Positions 56,003 to 64,000 are shown, counted from the first letter of the stretch. The stretch: DNA of 64,000 nt from Virgibacillus phasianinus (GCF_002216775.1 NZ_CP022315.1:2294001-2358000); one strand, 5' to 3'. The notes: generated by a model not told the origin, from the letters alone. Numbers and translations are program-made.

Positions 56003-56200
56003 ATGGGCTTTCTTAGGGGAACGAAAGATCTTTATGTTAAGTTTGATAAATTAAAGGGTAAAGAGTTTAAACTGATTCTGAAAGTCAGGTTAAAATGTAA
56101 ACGCTGTCAAAAAGTGACTGGCGGTAAAATGCCTGGAATAAGGAATGATCATGGTCATTCAAAAGGGGAAAAATTGCCAAGTACAGTTGGGAAAGCGTAA
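56003..56200 (+). pseudogene. Degenerate partial paralog of the DUF6230 protein
   Basis: A 65-codon frame behind AAAGGAACAGG begins MGFLRGTKDLYVKFDKLKGK. Its DLYVKFDKLKGKEFKL (residues 9-24) matches DFYVEFDELNGTGFKL in the mature start of the next protein. The signal peptide is missing and residues after about 28 are Lys-rich without similarity. It is best read as a fragment left by duplication and decay, though a short expressed protein cannot be excluded. Confidence 0.55.
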
Positions 56201-56237
56201 GACGTGTGTGATGGAAAAAAATTATATAGAGGTGATT

Positions 56238-56834
56238 ATGTTGGAGAGAGAAACAAATTTAACAATAGGGAAAACAATAAAGAAAAAGTTTATAATTGCT
56301 TTTTTAACCGGATTTTTAGCTCTAGGCGGGCTTCTTGCAGTGTTTGGTTTTTCCGGAACCGCATTTGCTTTGCCGCTTGGAGGAATTGGCGACTTCTATG
56401 TTGAGTTTGATGAATTGAATGGAACCGGATTTAAATTGATGCCACATATGGGTGAGACAGGAAATTCTGATGCAGAGCCGATGGTGCGAAATGTAATTGA
56501 TGAAGTGGAGATTACTAATTTGCACATCTATAAAGATATTAAAATGCCTACTGGTCAATGGGTTCGCTTCCATATCAGAGCTAATGGCAAAACAACAATC
56601 AGCGGCTTGATTCAGGATGCCCGCTTAATTGATGCCGATTTAAGTTTTAATAAACTGGCGATTAAGGAGAAAAACACTGATGACTATACAAAAAATTGGT
56701 CACAAAATGCTGATTCAATCACGATTAAAGATGCCACATTGGTAACAGATTATCTATTCCAGCAAGCAGTTAGCTTACAAGGGGCTAAAATATCAGTTGA
56801 AAAAATTGATAAGCCAAAAACCACTCGTAAATAA
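56238..56834 (+). CDS. DUF6230-family exported protein
   Basis: The 198-residue protein starts at ATG 56238 behind AGAGGTGATT; longer in-frame starts overlap the upstream fragment. A long N-terminal signal/anchor (KKKFIIAFLTGFLALGGLLA, about 17-36) ends at ALPLGGIGDFYVEFDEL. The mature part is predicted beta-rich with NVIDEVEITNLHIYKDIKM near 85-103 and ends Lys-rich. The family is best known in actinobacteria, also next to DUF6114 genes; some members carry an old, unsupported 'cholesterol esterase' label. No catalytic motif is visible. Function unknown; a cell-surface role is likely. Confidence 0.75.
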   Translation: MLERETNLTIGKTIKKKFIIAFLTGFLALGGLLAVFGFSGTAFALPLGGIGDFYVEFDELNGTGFKLMPHMGETGNSDAEPMVRNVIDEVEITNLHIYKDIKMPTGQWVRFHIRANGKTTISGLIQDARLIDADLSFNKLAIKEKNTDDYTKNWSQNADSITIKDATLVTDYLFQQAVSLQGAKISVEKIDKPKTTRK

Positions 56835-56860
56835 AACCTCAAGCGAAAGAGGGATGTTTG

Positions 56861-57376
56861 ATGAATAAAAGAGAAGCATGGGCACTTAAAAGGACAGAAA
56901 AAAAAGAAGAAAAGTTACAGCGTAAATATATGAAACTATCGAAAGCTGGTAGGTTTAAACGATGGAGAAACCGCCGGCCGTTTTGGGGAGCTACGTTAAC
57001 TGTATTAGCTGCGCTTGTGATTTTATATATTCCAATACATTTATACGCGATTGCCTTTATTCCTGGCAGTCTTGTATTTGTAGGATTTTTATTTGGCGGC
57101 TTACTATTAATTGTCGGAAGTTTTGCGTATGTATACCCACAGTTTTCTACAGTTTTTGGTGTTATTTCGATATTTTTATCGGTATTGTCTGTGATGGGAG
57201 CATTGGGCGGCTTTATAGTTGGCAGTATTCTCGGGATTATTGCCGGTTCGCTTTGCATTGGCTGGGAGAGAAGAGAGGTAGTGTACCAAAAAAACCAACA
57301 GCGCAAACAGGGCGGAGGTTTGAAAAAAGTACAATCATCTGATAAGGAAAAGCAAGCACAAGCTGCCCAAGCATAA
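56861..57376 (+). CDS. DUF6114-family membrane protein
   Basis: The 171-residue protein has a basic N-terminal tail (1-40), the conserved RRPFWGATLTVLAALVILYIP near 38-58, three further helices (about 64-82, 87-107, 110-135) and a polar C-terminal tail. The RPFWG start of the first helix is diagnostic of DUF6114, which pairs with DUF6230 genes in other genomes. GAGGGATG precedes ATG 56861, 26 nt after the DUF6230 stop. It probably anchors or escorts the exported partners. Function unknown. Confidence 0.75.
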   Translation: MNKREAWALKRTEKKEEKLQRKYMKLSKAGRFKRWRNRRPFWGATLTVLAALVILYIPIHLYAIAFIPGSLVFVGFLFGGLLLIVGSFAYVYPQFSTVFGVISIFLSVLSVMGALGGFIVGSILGIIAGSLCIGWERREVVYQKNQQRKQGGGLKKVQSSDKEKQAQAAQA

Positions 57377-57424
57377 GTCATAACGCACGCAATTGAAATA
57401 GAACAATAGTTTAGGAGAATTCAT

Positions 57425-58999
57425 ATGAAAAACAAACGAAAATTTAATAAGGCTTTATCACTTAGTTTGATTTTCATGCTTTTTTGCGGATTTTTACCAT
57501 CCTTTGTTGGAGCAGATTCAGTGCAGGCGAAGGAGAATAATGGAAATGGCGGAGGCTTTATTATTGAAACGGAAAAGGTCGAGGGGACAATAAATCTGTT
57601 ACAGGCCTTGGAAGGGAAAGTTGAAATTGGTGAAGGCAAAATATATGGATTAATGATTACAAAGGTATTAAATAGGGAGAAGGGGCAAGAACCCTTAGTT
57701 ATTAAAATAAAGTCCCCCGGTCCGATACCTGTCAAAAATCTAAAAGCAAAGACGGTAGGTGGAACGCTTCCTAATATTGGCGGGTTATGCGTACCGAATA
57801 AGGTTGGCTGGTTATGTCTATCAAATGTCTCCATGACTGTAACCGAACAAACTGTAGATGAAATCAGTCTGCCCAATGCGACGGTAGAAACATGCTTGAT
57901 GAGTGAATGTGGACGTGTAGCAAAAGACAATTCCATGAGTAAAAAGGAAATGGAACGTATGTTAAAGAAAATAGAAAAAGAGGAAGCATCGCTTAGTGAA
58001 ACTGAAGATGGGATAACTGAAGATGAAAAACAATTGAACCAGCTGAATCAATTACTGGCTCAGGCAACGGAAACTCATAAGAAAATAGAAAAAGACAATC
58101 GGGCTGTTAAGCTACAGGAAGCCATCAGGTCTGTTTCAAAATTATTAACAGAACCAAAAAGCTCAGAATTAGATCAGATAACAAATTTGACAAAGATTAT
58201 AGCTGATGAATATGAATCAATGAATGACGCACTTGTTGCATTTTTAGATGAATTAAATCAAATTTTTGAGCTGCAGCAATCATTAGAAAAAAGTATTTCC
58301 GCTAAGAAAAAGACAATAGAGGATGTTGACAATAAAGAACAGAAAATGAATAAGAAACAACAGGCTGAAATCTATTCCTCATTGTTAAAGGGAGAAGAAA
58401 TAACGAAAGACCAAGATCATAAGAACATAAAGGAAGATCTAAAGAAAAAACTTGGTAAATTTACTGACGAAATGAAATCTATCAAAGAGGAAGCTGATGA
58501 TTTAAGGGAAAAAGAGCAAACAATCATTGACAAGATGAAAACATTGAAAGAAAGCATGAAGGATTTAAAAACCAAGGTTAATACATTAGATAAGGAAAAT
58601 GCCAACTATTCGGCAGGTTTTGTTGAAACATTAACTGATTATTTAAAAGAAATTCAGGTAGAGGAAAATGTGAAAGAATCAGCAGAAAAAAATTCAAATG
58701 AACAAGCAGAAGGGAAGGCGGAGGAATCAAAGACAGGGAAAGGAGAAACAGAAAAGGAATCTGATGAAGCGCAGAAGGCACCTGATAAGGATAAAGGAAA
58801 TAATAAAGCAGAGGAAAATACTAGTAGTAATTCCGAAGAAAGCAAAAATGATTCTCAGAAGGGGACGGAAAGCGAAGCAAATCATGATGACTCCACTGAG
58901 AAGGATAAAGGAACTGAAGGTGATACTGAACAGAAGTCTACAAATGATGGCGATTTAATCATGGACACATTAGATGGTTTGATTGACATACTGCCATAA
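57425..58999 (+). CDS. Secreted coiled-coil surface protein of unknown function
   Basis: The 524-residue protein has a signal peptide (about 1-30, cut near VGADSVQA). A beta-rich domain (about 40-165) contains paired cysteines near 120-160 (GGLCVPNKVGWLCL, TCLMSECG), possible disulfides. Residues about 170-400 form long charged coiled coils, and about 405-505 is a Glu/Lys/Ser-rich low-complexity tail before a hydrophobic-acidic end (LIMDTLDGLIDILP). There is no LPXTG motif. TAGGAGAA precedes the ATG. It follows DUF6114 at 48 nt. The beta domain may be distantly related to the DUF6230 domain. Function not recognised. Confidence 0.75.
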   Translation: MKNKRKFNKALSLSLIFMLFCGFLPSFVGADSVQAKENNGNGGGFIIETEKVEGTINLLQALEGKVEIGEGKIYGLMITKVLNREKGQEPLVIKIKSPGPIPVKNLKAKTVGGTLPNIGGLCVPNKVGWLCLSNVSMTVTEQTVDEISLPNATVETCLMSECGRVAKDNSMSKKEMERMLKKIEKEEASLSETEDGITEDEKQLNQLNQLLAQATETHKKIEKDNRAVKLQEAIRSVSKLLTEPKSSELDQITNLTKIIADEYESMNDALVAFLDELNQIFELQQSLEKSISAKKKTIEDVDNKEQKMNKKQQAEIYSSLLKGEEITKDQDHKNIKEDLKKKLGKFTDEMKSIKEEADDLREKEQTIIDKMKTLKESMKDLKTKVNTLDKENANYSAGFVETLTDYLKEIQVEENVKESAEKNSNEQAEGKAEESKTGKGETEKESDEAQKAPDKDKGNNKAEENTSSNSEESKNDSQKGTESEANHDDSTEKDKGTEGDTEQKSTNDGDLIMDTLDGLIDILP

Positions 59000-59018
59000 A
59001 GAAGCATATGAATGAATG

Positions 59019-59044
59019 AAGGCTGCCTATCGTTGGGCAGTCTT
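59019..59044. terminator. Terminator between the surface-protein and racemase genes
   Basis: AAGGCTGCC/GGGCAGTCTT with a short loop between convergent genes; T/A-rich flanks allow use on both strands. Confidence 0.75.
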
Positions 59045-59049
59045 CTTAA

Positions 59050-59739
59050 TTATTTAAGTGCAAATTCAACAGCTTTTGATACATGTATGTCCAAGGTATT
59101 GTAGATCGGCAATGAACTATCTGCTTGTTTAATAATCAATGGGATCTCCGTGCAACCAAGCACAATCGCCTTAGCTCCTGCTAATCGCAATTCCTCAATC
59201 ATTGCCTGAATTGTTTCTTTGGAGTTCTGTTGAAAACTCCCTTGACATAACTCCTCAAAAATAATTCGGTTTAATTCTTTCCGCGCCATCTCTTCAGGTG
59301 TAACAACCTGGATTCCGCGGATAACCAGTTTATCATAGTAAAAATCACCCTCCATTGTGTAGCGCGTTCCAAGTAATCCGATTTTAGAAATTTTATCCTT
59401 TAATATCGCCTCCGCAGTTGCATCCCCAATATGAATAAGTGGTACGTTAAGCACCTCTTTTACTTTATCTGCAACTTTATGCATGGTATTCGTACAAATA
59501 ACAATACAATCAGCACCAGCAAATTCCAACTTTTTTGCGATATTGCATAACATGTCTGATGCTTTTTCCCATTGACCATTTCGCTGTAACTTTTCTACCT
59601 CATCGAAATTTACACTATACAAAATGCATTCAGCGGAAACTAGACCGCCAACCAGATTGCCGACTTTCTGATTAATTTGTCGATAATATTCTACTGACGA
59701 TCCCCAACTCATACCACCAACAAGCCCGATTGTTTTCAA
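59050..59739 (-). CDS. Aspartate/glutamate racemase family protein
   Basis: The 229-residue enzyme belongs to the cofactor-independent amino-acid racemases. Two catalytic cysteines are visible: in CIVICTNTMHK near 78-88 and in VLGCTEIPLI near 190-199. The start IGLVGGMSWGSSVEYY (4-19) is typical of the aspartate racemase/YgeA group. It starts at TTG 59739, 7 nt after GGAGGG. D-aspartate for cell wall or catabolism of D-amino acids are possible roles; substrate is not clear. Confidence 0.9.
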   Translation of the reverse strand: MKTIGLVGGMSWGSSVEYYRQINQKVGNLVGGLVSAECILYSVNFDEVEKLQRNGQWEKASDMLCNIAKKLEFAGADCIVICTNTMHKVADKVKEVLNVPLIHIGDATAEAILKDKISKIGLLGTRYTMEGDFYYDKLVIRGIQVVTPEEMARKELNRIIFEELCQGSFQQNSKETIQAMIEELRLAGAKAIVLGCTEIPLIIKQADSSLPIYNTLDIHVSKAVEFALK

Positions 59740-59765
59740 ATGTATACCCTCCTATTCTTTTATTT

Positions 59766-59976
59766 TAGACCTGCTGATGAGAAAGGTCTATTGGAAGCCT
59801 TTGAAAAAGGCCCTTTTCGTATAGATTGTTGTTATCGCCGTAGTTGATAGATTTAGTTGTTAAAAACAACAATCTTTAAAAATAGCGTTTTAACACTTTA
59901 AGAAAGCATAAATCTTTATCGGTATAAAGTATAAAAAAATCTAAGGCTTTCGCCATTAGTTCTTGGCGACAAGCCA
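59766..59976. repeat. Repeat fragments between the racemase and MFS genes
   Basis: The 357-bp gap holds three structures: TAGACCT/AGGTCTA hairpin (59766-59790); a 45-bp copy (59805-59849) of the left end of the repeat at 48337; and GGCTTTCGCCA/TGGCGACAAGCC (59945-59975), a stem with internal loop that on the minus strand precedes a T-run. No gene is seen. Confidence 0.6.
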
Positions 59977-60096
59977 AGATTTTCTAAAACGATTTACAAT
60001 AGCACACCAATCATTTTATGATGTTCATTACCTTGGGCTGTGATATATTAGGGGGTAGTTATTTTTCACATTTATGGGTTAAGGGATGTCGAATGA

Positions 60097-61311
60097 ATGG
60101 GTGAACAAATTAGTAGGATGAAAAAGGATTCAACGAGATTCTATCGGGTATTGTTGGTTATTGGTATCATATTTGTGGCATTTAATCTTCGGCCAGCCAT
60201 TACATCAGTTGGACCTGTAATCGGGATAATTCGTGATGATATTGGCTTATCAAACTGGAGTGTCGGCCTGTTAACAAGTTTACCGCTGATTGCTTTTGCG
60301 TGTATGTCGCCGCTAGCTCCAAGACTTGGAAATCGGTATAGTAATGAACGGACATTATTAATGGGACTTATTTTATTATTTATTGGTTTAATGATCCGTT
60401 CCGCTTCAGTGTTGATTCTACTCTTTGCCGGAACCATTTTTATTGGTCTTGGCATTGCCATTTGTAATGTACTATTGCCGGGTGTTATCAAGGAAAAGTT
60501 TCCTGCCAAAGTTGCATTAATGACAAGTTTGTATTCAACAGCAATGGGAATCTTTGCCGCGACAGCATCGGGGCTGAGTGTACCTTTAGCTCACAGTGCA
60601 AACTGGGGGTGGCAGCTTGCATTATTATTTTGGACAATACCCGCTGTCATCGGAATCATTATTTGGGTCTATTTGACCAACCAAAGAAAAACAGAACAGT
60701 CTGTTGAGATGAAGTTTGTACAGCCGGCTAATAATCAGATGTGGCGTTCTAGTGTCGCGTGGCAGGTTGCTTGTTATATGGGTTTACAATCGTTTTTGTT
60801 TTATGTAACTGTCTCCTGGCTTCCTGAAATTCTACATGATTATGGTGTCAGTATGGCAACTGCTGGATGGATGCTTTCTTTTACTCAATTTATTGGTTTG
60901 CCGGCGAGCTTTTTTGTTCCCGTGATTGCAAATAAATTTAAATCACAAAGTCTAATTGTGGTTGTACTAACTTCTTTCGCCATTTGCGGGTACAGCGGCC
61001 TGCTGTTTGGCGAATCGTATGCGATTATGATTGTCAGTATCATCTGTATAGGTATTGCTCTCAGCGGCAGTTTCAGCCTTGCCTTGGCTTTTTTAGGTAT
61101 GCGTGCACGATCTGCCAGACAGGCTGCAGAACTTTCCGGAATGGCACAGGCACTTGGCTACACACTGGCAGCGGTTGGGCCAATGTTTATTGGATTTTTA
61201 TTTGATATTACCCACGCATGGTCAGTCCCGTTGATTACATTGATTGGTGTCGCGGTCTTGGTGGCAATTTTCGGGTTCGGGGCAGGACGGAACAGGTTTG
61301 TAATGGATTAG
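60097..61311 (+). CDS. MFS transporter, CynX/NimT type
   Basis: The 404-residue protein has twelve helices and the CynX/NimT (COG2807) signature at its start: NLRPAITSVGPVIGIIRDDIGLS (first part about 26-44) and the SVGLLTSLPLIAFACMSPLAP region. Members move cyanate, 2-nitroimidazole or other small compounds; substrate is unknown. AAGGGATG lies upstream of ATG 60097. A second, different MFS gene follows 40 nt later. Confidence 0.87.
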   Translation: MGEQISRMKKDSTRFYRVLLVIGIIFVAFNLRPAITSVGPVIGIIRDDIGLSNWSVGLLTSLPLIAFACMSPLAPRLGNRYSNERTLLMGLILLFIGLMIRSASVLILLFAGTIFIGLGIAICNVLLPGVIKEKFPAKVALMTSLYSTAMGIFAATASGLSVPLAHSANWGWQLALLFWTIPAVIGIIIWVYLTNQRKTEQSVEMKFVQPANNQMWRSSVAWQVACYMGLQSFLFYVTVSWLPEILHDYGVSMATAGWMLSFTQFIGLPASFFVPVIANKFKSQSLIVVVLTSFAICGYSGLLFGESYAIMIVSIICIGIALSGSFSLALAFLGMRARSARQAAELSGMAQALGYTLAAVGPMFIGFLFDITHAWSVPLITLIGVAVLVAIFGFGAGRNRFVMD

Positions 61312-61351
61312 TTCCAGGAAAATAAGAAATTATTGATTGATGGTGAGTTCT

Positions 61352-62530
61352 ATGCAATATACAATAAAAGACTTTTATTTTTGGAAAATAACAATGTGTT
61401 TGGCATTAGCATCCTTCTTTGTTTTTGCCAGTATGTATGCTGTTCAACCGCTGCTTCCGGTATTTGTTAAACAATTTGGTGTTGCGGTTTCTACGTCCAG
61501 CCTATCGATATCATTAACTATTATTGGATTAATTATTGGGTTAATCGTGTTAGGGTTTCTTTCTGACCGGAATGGGCGAACGTTTTATATTAAATTCGCA
61601 TTGGTCGGATCGATTATTCCATTTCTCCTAATACCATTAACAGACTCTTTTTTCATCCTTCTCTTATTACGGTTTATACAAGGATTTGCATTGGCAGGTC
61701 TGCCGGCAGCATCGATTGCGTATATCAGTGAGGAGATTGACCGAAGAAGTGCAAGTGTTGCTGTAGCATTGTATATTTCAAGCAATGCCCTCGGCGGGAT
61801 GATGGGACGAGTCGTAACTGGTTATATAACCGATCATTATGCATGGGAAACTGCCTTTTACTTCCTCGCCGTTGTGGGTGTTGTTGTTTTAATAGCTGTA
61901 TTTTTGACGTTACCGAAATCAAACCGGTTTGAGGCAACCAACCTTTCTTTCTCGCGGGACATTGAGGCGTTTTTATTTCATTTAAAAAATCCTAGGCTGC
62001 TATTAGTGTTTGGTCTTGGTATTGTTCTGCAATTTTCATTTACTGGTCTTTGGACATATTTACCCTTTTATCTGGATGGTCCACCATTTTCCCTTTCTTT
62101 ACAAGCTATTTCCTATACCTTTTTTGCTTATGGGTTAGGGGTAGTGGGATCACCTTTTGCGGGATGGCTTGCGGGTAAGTTTGGGCTGCGAATCGTAAGA
62201 ATATGTGGTGTGATCACATTTGGTACAGGTATATTCTTAACGTTAAGTGATTCATTAGTAATGCTGGTTATTGGATTATGTGTTGGCTGCCTGGGATTCT
62301 TTACAGCCCACTCTCTATCAGCGGCATCAGTCAGTGAGCAGGCGACACATCATAAAGGCAGTGCGTCAAGTTTATATCTTGTGTCCTATTATGTTGGCGT
62401 TGCGCTTGGCAGCACAGCAGTTGGTCCCTTATATGGCGCAGCAGGCTGGTTGGGCCTGGTGCTGTTCGCAGGTTTACTTCCAATTATTTATATTATTTTT
62501 GTAACTGTCTTAACAAAGCGATGGGCTTAA
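61352..62530 (+). CDS. MFS transporter, YnfM/NreB-like
   Basis: The 392-residue protein has twelve helices and MFS loop motif GFLSDRNGRTFYI near 70-82. The region FIQGFALAGLPAASIAYISEEI (first part about 107-124) is shared with YnfM-type major facilitators (drug or sugar efflux). I start at ATG 61352, 6 nt after GGTGAG; ATG 61340 and TTG 61337 lack a ribosome site, so the start is uncertain. The stop lies in the terminator stem. Confidence 0.85.
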   Translation: MQYTIKDFYFWKITMCLALASFFVFASMYAVQPLLPVFVKQFGVAVSTSSLSISLTIIGLIIGLIVLGFLSDRNGRTFYIKFALVGSIIPFLLIPLTDSFFILLLLRFIQGFALAGLPAASIAYISEEIDRRSASVAVALYISSNALGGMMGRVVTGYITDHYAWETAFYFLAVVGVVVLIAVFLTLPKSNRFEATNLSFSRDIEAFLFHLKNPRLLLVFGLGIVLQFSFTGLWTYLPFYLDGPPFSLSLQAISYTFFAYGLGVVGSPFAGWLAGKFGLRIVRICGVITFGTGIFLTLSDSLVMLVIGLCVGCLGFFTAHSLSAASVSEQATHHKGSASSLYLVSYYVGVALGSTAVGPLYGAAGWLGLVLFAGLLPIIYIIFVTVLTKRWA

Positions 62531-62547
62531 TGCCCGTCGCTTTGTTA
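62512..62547 (+). terminator. Terminator overlapping the MFS gene stop
   Basis: AACAAAGCGATGGGC and GCCCGTCGCTTTGTT form a 15-bp stem around TTAAT; the stop codon lies in the loop. The T-run after it is short. Confidence 0.75.
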
Positions 62548-62571
62548 GTGTAAACTTGCTAAAATTTTGTG

Positions 62572-62623
62572 TTGACATTTAAAGTTTTTCGTATAATAAT
62601 GATGATATTGATAATCGTTATCA
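62572..62623 (+). promoter_or_regulatory. Promoter with Fur box before the FTR1 gene
   Basis: GATATTGATAATCGTTATC (62604-62622) matches the 19-bp Fur box closely, with perfect inner TGATAA/TTATCA. TATAAT (62592-62597) lies just before it and TTGACA (62572-62577) further up, with a short 14-nt spacer. Iron repression of the downstream permease is expected. Confidence 0.85.
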
Positions 62624-62646
62624 TTTACGAAAAGGAGGTAATTGCC

Positions 62647-64000
62647 ATGTACAAACGAATACTTTTTTTGATGATTGCCTTTCTAATCTTGATCTTCGCA
62701 GGAATAACAGGGCCTGTAGCATTTGCGGAAACGATTCAGGATCACGCAGATGTGTCAAAGACTGTTCTATACATAAAAAAAGCGGTAACGGCCGCCAATA
62801 AACAAGACCTTGATAAAGTGAATCAATCGTTCCAATCATTCAAGAAAGAGTGGGTGGACATCAAAAATGAAGTTAGAGAGGGTTCGCTGCCGGTCTATTC
62901 TAAAATCCAATCCCAGATTGCAGCGGTATCGTTGGATCTGGTAAATGGGAATGCGAATAAAACACTCGGATCACTGCAAGCTTTACAGAATACTTTACTT
63001 GATTATCAAAACGGTAAACTAAAGAAGGATGGTTCTTCTGCAGAAAAAGTGACCATTCGCTCCTACATTCGGCAATTGAACGAAACGGCTGACTCGATAG
63101 AATCAAATAATCTGGCGAAAGCAGCGGGGCAGGTTAAATCATTGCGTGCAAATTGGCTGGAAATTGAAGGAGACATTGTTAGTAAATCACAACAGGTTTA
63201 TACAAACTCTGAACGGAATCTAGTATTGCTGGAAGGATACGTAGGTAAGGGTAAAACAGATCAAGCGCTAGGGACCGTCAATGAATTGAAAACAGACCTG
63301 GAGCCATTTATAAACAGTTCATATGGAATTTGGGATGCGGCACTTATTCCAATTCGAGAAGGGCTGGAAGCATTGCTCGTAATCGGTGCACTTCTGGCGT
63401 TCACCAATAAAAGAAAGGAAACGAAGGGTGCGCGCTGGGTTTGGGGTGGCATAAGTTTGGGAGTACTTGTCAGCATTGCAATTGGATTTACAGTCAGTTT
63501 TCTATTAAACGCAAGTTCCTTCGGTGAAAACAACTTTATTATCAATGGTGCTACTGGGATTTTTGCCAGCATCATGCTTTTATATGTTAGTTATTGGCTG
63601 CATCGCCATTCTAACGTACAGCGCTGGAATTCCTACATACGCAAGAAGACGGAAAAAACATTCAGCAGCGGTAAGATGTTTTCCTTCGCGCTGATTGCCT
63701 TTCTTGCCGTTCTTCGTGAAGGAATGGAAACAGTTATTTTCCTAATCGGTATGGCTAACCGCATGCCTATCTCAAACCTTATTTTAGGGATTGTTATAGG
63801 ATTTGGAATTTTATCTGTAATAGGCATCTTTATGTTGAAAGTTGGGAAAAAACTGCCATTGAAGCCGTTTTTCCTTGTTTCAAGCTTGATTGTGTTTTAC
63901 ATGTGCATCAAGTTTATGGGATCCGGGATTCATAGCCTGCAGTTGGCAGGTTACATTCCATCAACAATTAATGAGATGATTCCGACCATATCATTCCTTG
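62647..64000 (+). CDS. FTR1-family iron permease with N-terminal extracellular domain (partial)
   Basis: The gene runs off the right edge; 451 residues are visible. It starts at ATG 62647 behind AAAAGGAGG. A signal peptide (about 1-27, ending PVAFAE) leads an extracellular helical domain (about 28-225). The FTR1 permease follows, with the two iron-site motifs REGLE (237-241) and REGME (357-361). It is the YwbL/EfeU type, which imports ferric iron with an EfeO-like lipoprotein and EfeB-like peroxidase; those genes would be expected beyond the window. A Fur box lies directly upstream. Confidence 0.93.
   Translation, partial: MYKRILFLMIAFLILIFAGITGPVAFAETIQDHADVSKTVLYIKKAVTAANKQDLDKVNQSFQSFKKEWVDIKNEVREGSLPVYSKIQSQIAAVSLDLVNGNANKTLGSLQALQNTLLDYQNGKLKKDGSSAEKVTIRSYIRQLNETADSIESNNLAKAAGQVKSLRANWLEIEGDIVSKSQQVYTNSERNLVLLEGYVGKGKTDQALGTVNELKTDLEPFINSSYGIWDAALIPIREGLEALLVIGALLAFTNKRKETKGARWVWGGISLGVLVSIAIGFTVSFLLNASSFGENNFIINGATGIFASIMLLYVSYWLHRHSNVQRWNSYIRKKTEKTFSSGKMFSFALIAFLAVLREGMETVIFLIGMANRMPISNLILGIVIGFGILSVIGIFMLKVGKKLPLKPFFLVSSLIVFYMCIKFMGSGIHSLQLAGYIPSTINEMIPTISFL

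Noticed and set aside
56839-57381. A 180-codon frame on the minus strand over the DUF6114 gene
   Set aside because: It mirrors the DUF6114 gene, lacks a ribosome site and has a composition of an antisense shadow.
57421-57936. A 171-codon frame on the minus strand over the coiled-coil gene
   Set aside because: Shadow of a strongly supported secreted-protein gene; no start signal.

Overview
The window reads as chromosome from a low-GC, Gram-positive, facultatively anaerobic member of the Bacillaceae, most like the halotolerant Virgibacillus/Oceanobacillus/Lentibacillus group. The basis is strong GGAGG-type ribosome binding sites, frequent TTG/GTG starts, Bacillus-type Fnr and NsrR with the expected cysteine spacing, CcpA-type cre sites and Bacillaceae intergenic repeats. 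No rRNA, tRNA or CRISPR array was seen. The organism assignment is inference.

Layout. 1-6.2 kb: nitrate respiration and nitric-oxide defence (end of narH, narJ, narI, a TDT-like channel, a hemerythrin-like protein, nsrR divergent from hmp, fnr). 6.3-10.6 kb: cidAB-like holin/antiholin pair, a TauE/SafE exporter and topB. 10.7-19.3 kb: a tricarboxylate island: a CitA/DcuS-type two-component system, the tctCBA transporter, a tricarballylate-dehydrogenase-like flavoprotein and a frameshifted SLC13-type permease. 19.4-25 kb: DUF2252 protein, K+ channel, C39 peptidase, YmaF-like protein, a 51-residue small gene and a YtcJ-like amidohydrolase. 25.06-26.90 kb: an apparently intact IS1182-family element inserted into the 3' end of a GH13 maltodextrinase gene. 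26.8-36 kb: a maltodextrin regulon (divergent GH13 enzyme; ABC transporter, GH31 glucosidase and LacI regulator). 36-37.7 kb: a TnpB-only IS605-type element. 37.7-41.6 kb: flavodoxin, an OSBS/NSAR-type enolase-superfamily enzyme, an EamA transporter and AtoE. 42-48.3 kb: an amino-sugar locus (BadF-type kinase, MurR, MurQ, ABC transporter). 48.7-53.7 kb: fabI, a holin-like mini-toxin, a mini-protein plus PutP-type symporter, a ureohydrolase with an altered metal ligand, and an SCP2 protein. 54.1-59 kb: a LuxR/GAF regulator divergent from a DUF6230-DUF6114-coiled-coil cell-surface cluster. 59-64 kb: amino-acid racemase, two MFS transporters and a Fur-boxed FTR1 iron permease running off the end.

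How the parts work together. Nitrate reductase produces nitrite and NO; NsrR senses NO through Fe-S and should control hmp through a 25-bp palindrome at its start; Fnr gives anaerobic control. The tct and maltodextrin loci show carbon-catabolite and LacI-type operators over or just after clear promoters. The MurK-like kinase and MurQ would convert imported MurNAc to GlcNAc-6-P, with MurR sensing the intermediate.

Less-described items: the 56.0-59.0 kb secreted/membrane cluster with a degenerate partial paralog; the zinc-finger-less TnpB; paired GGGGACTGTCCCC palindromes ending 21-22 nt before two start codons; an IS1182-like miniature element between the maltodextrin binding-protein and permease genes; an attenuator-like leader before atoE; and several micro-proteins.
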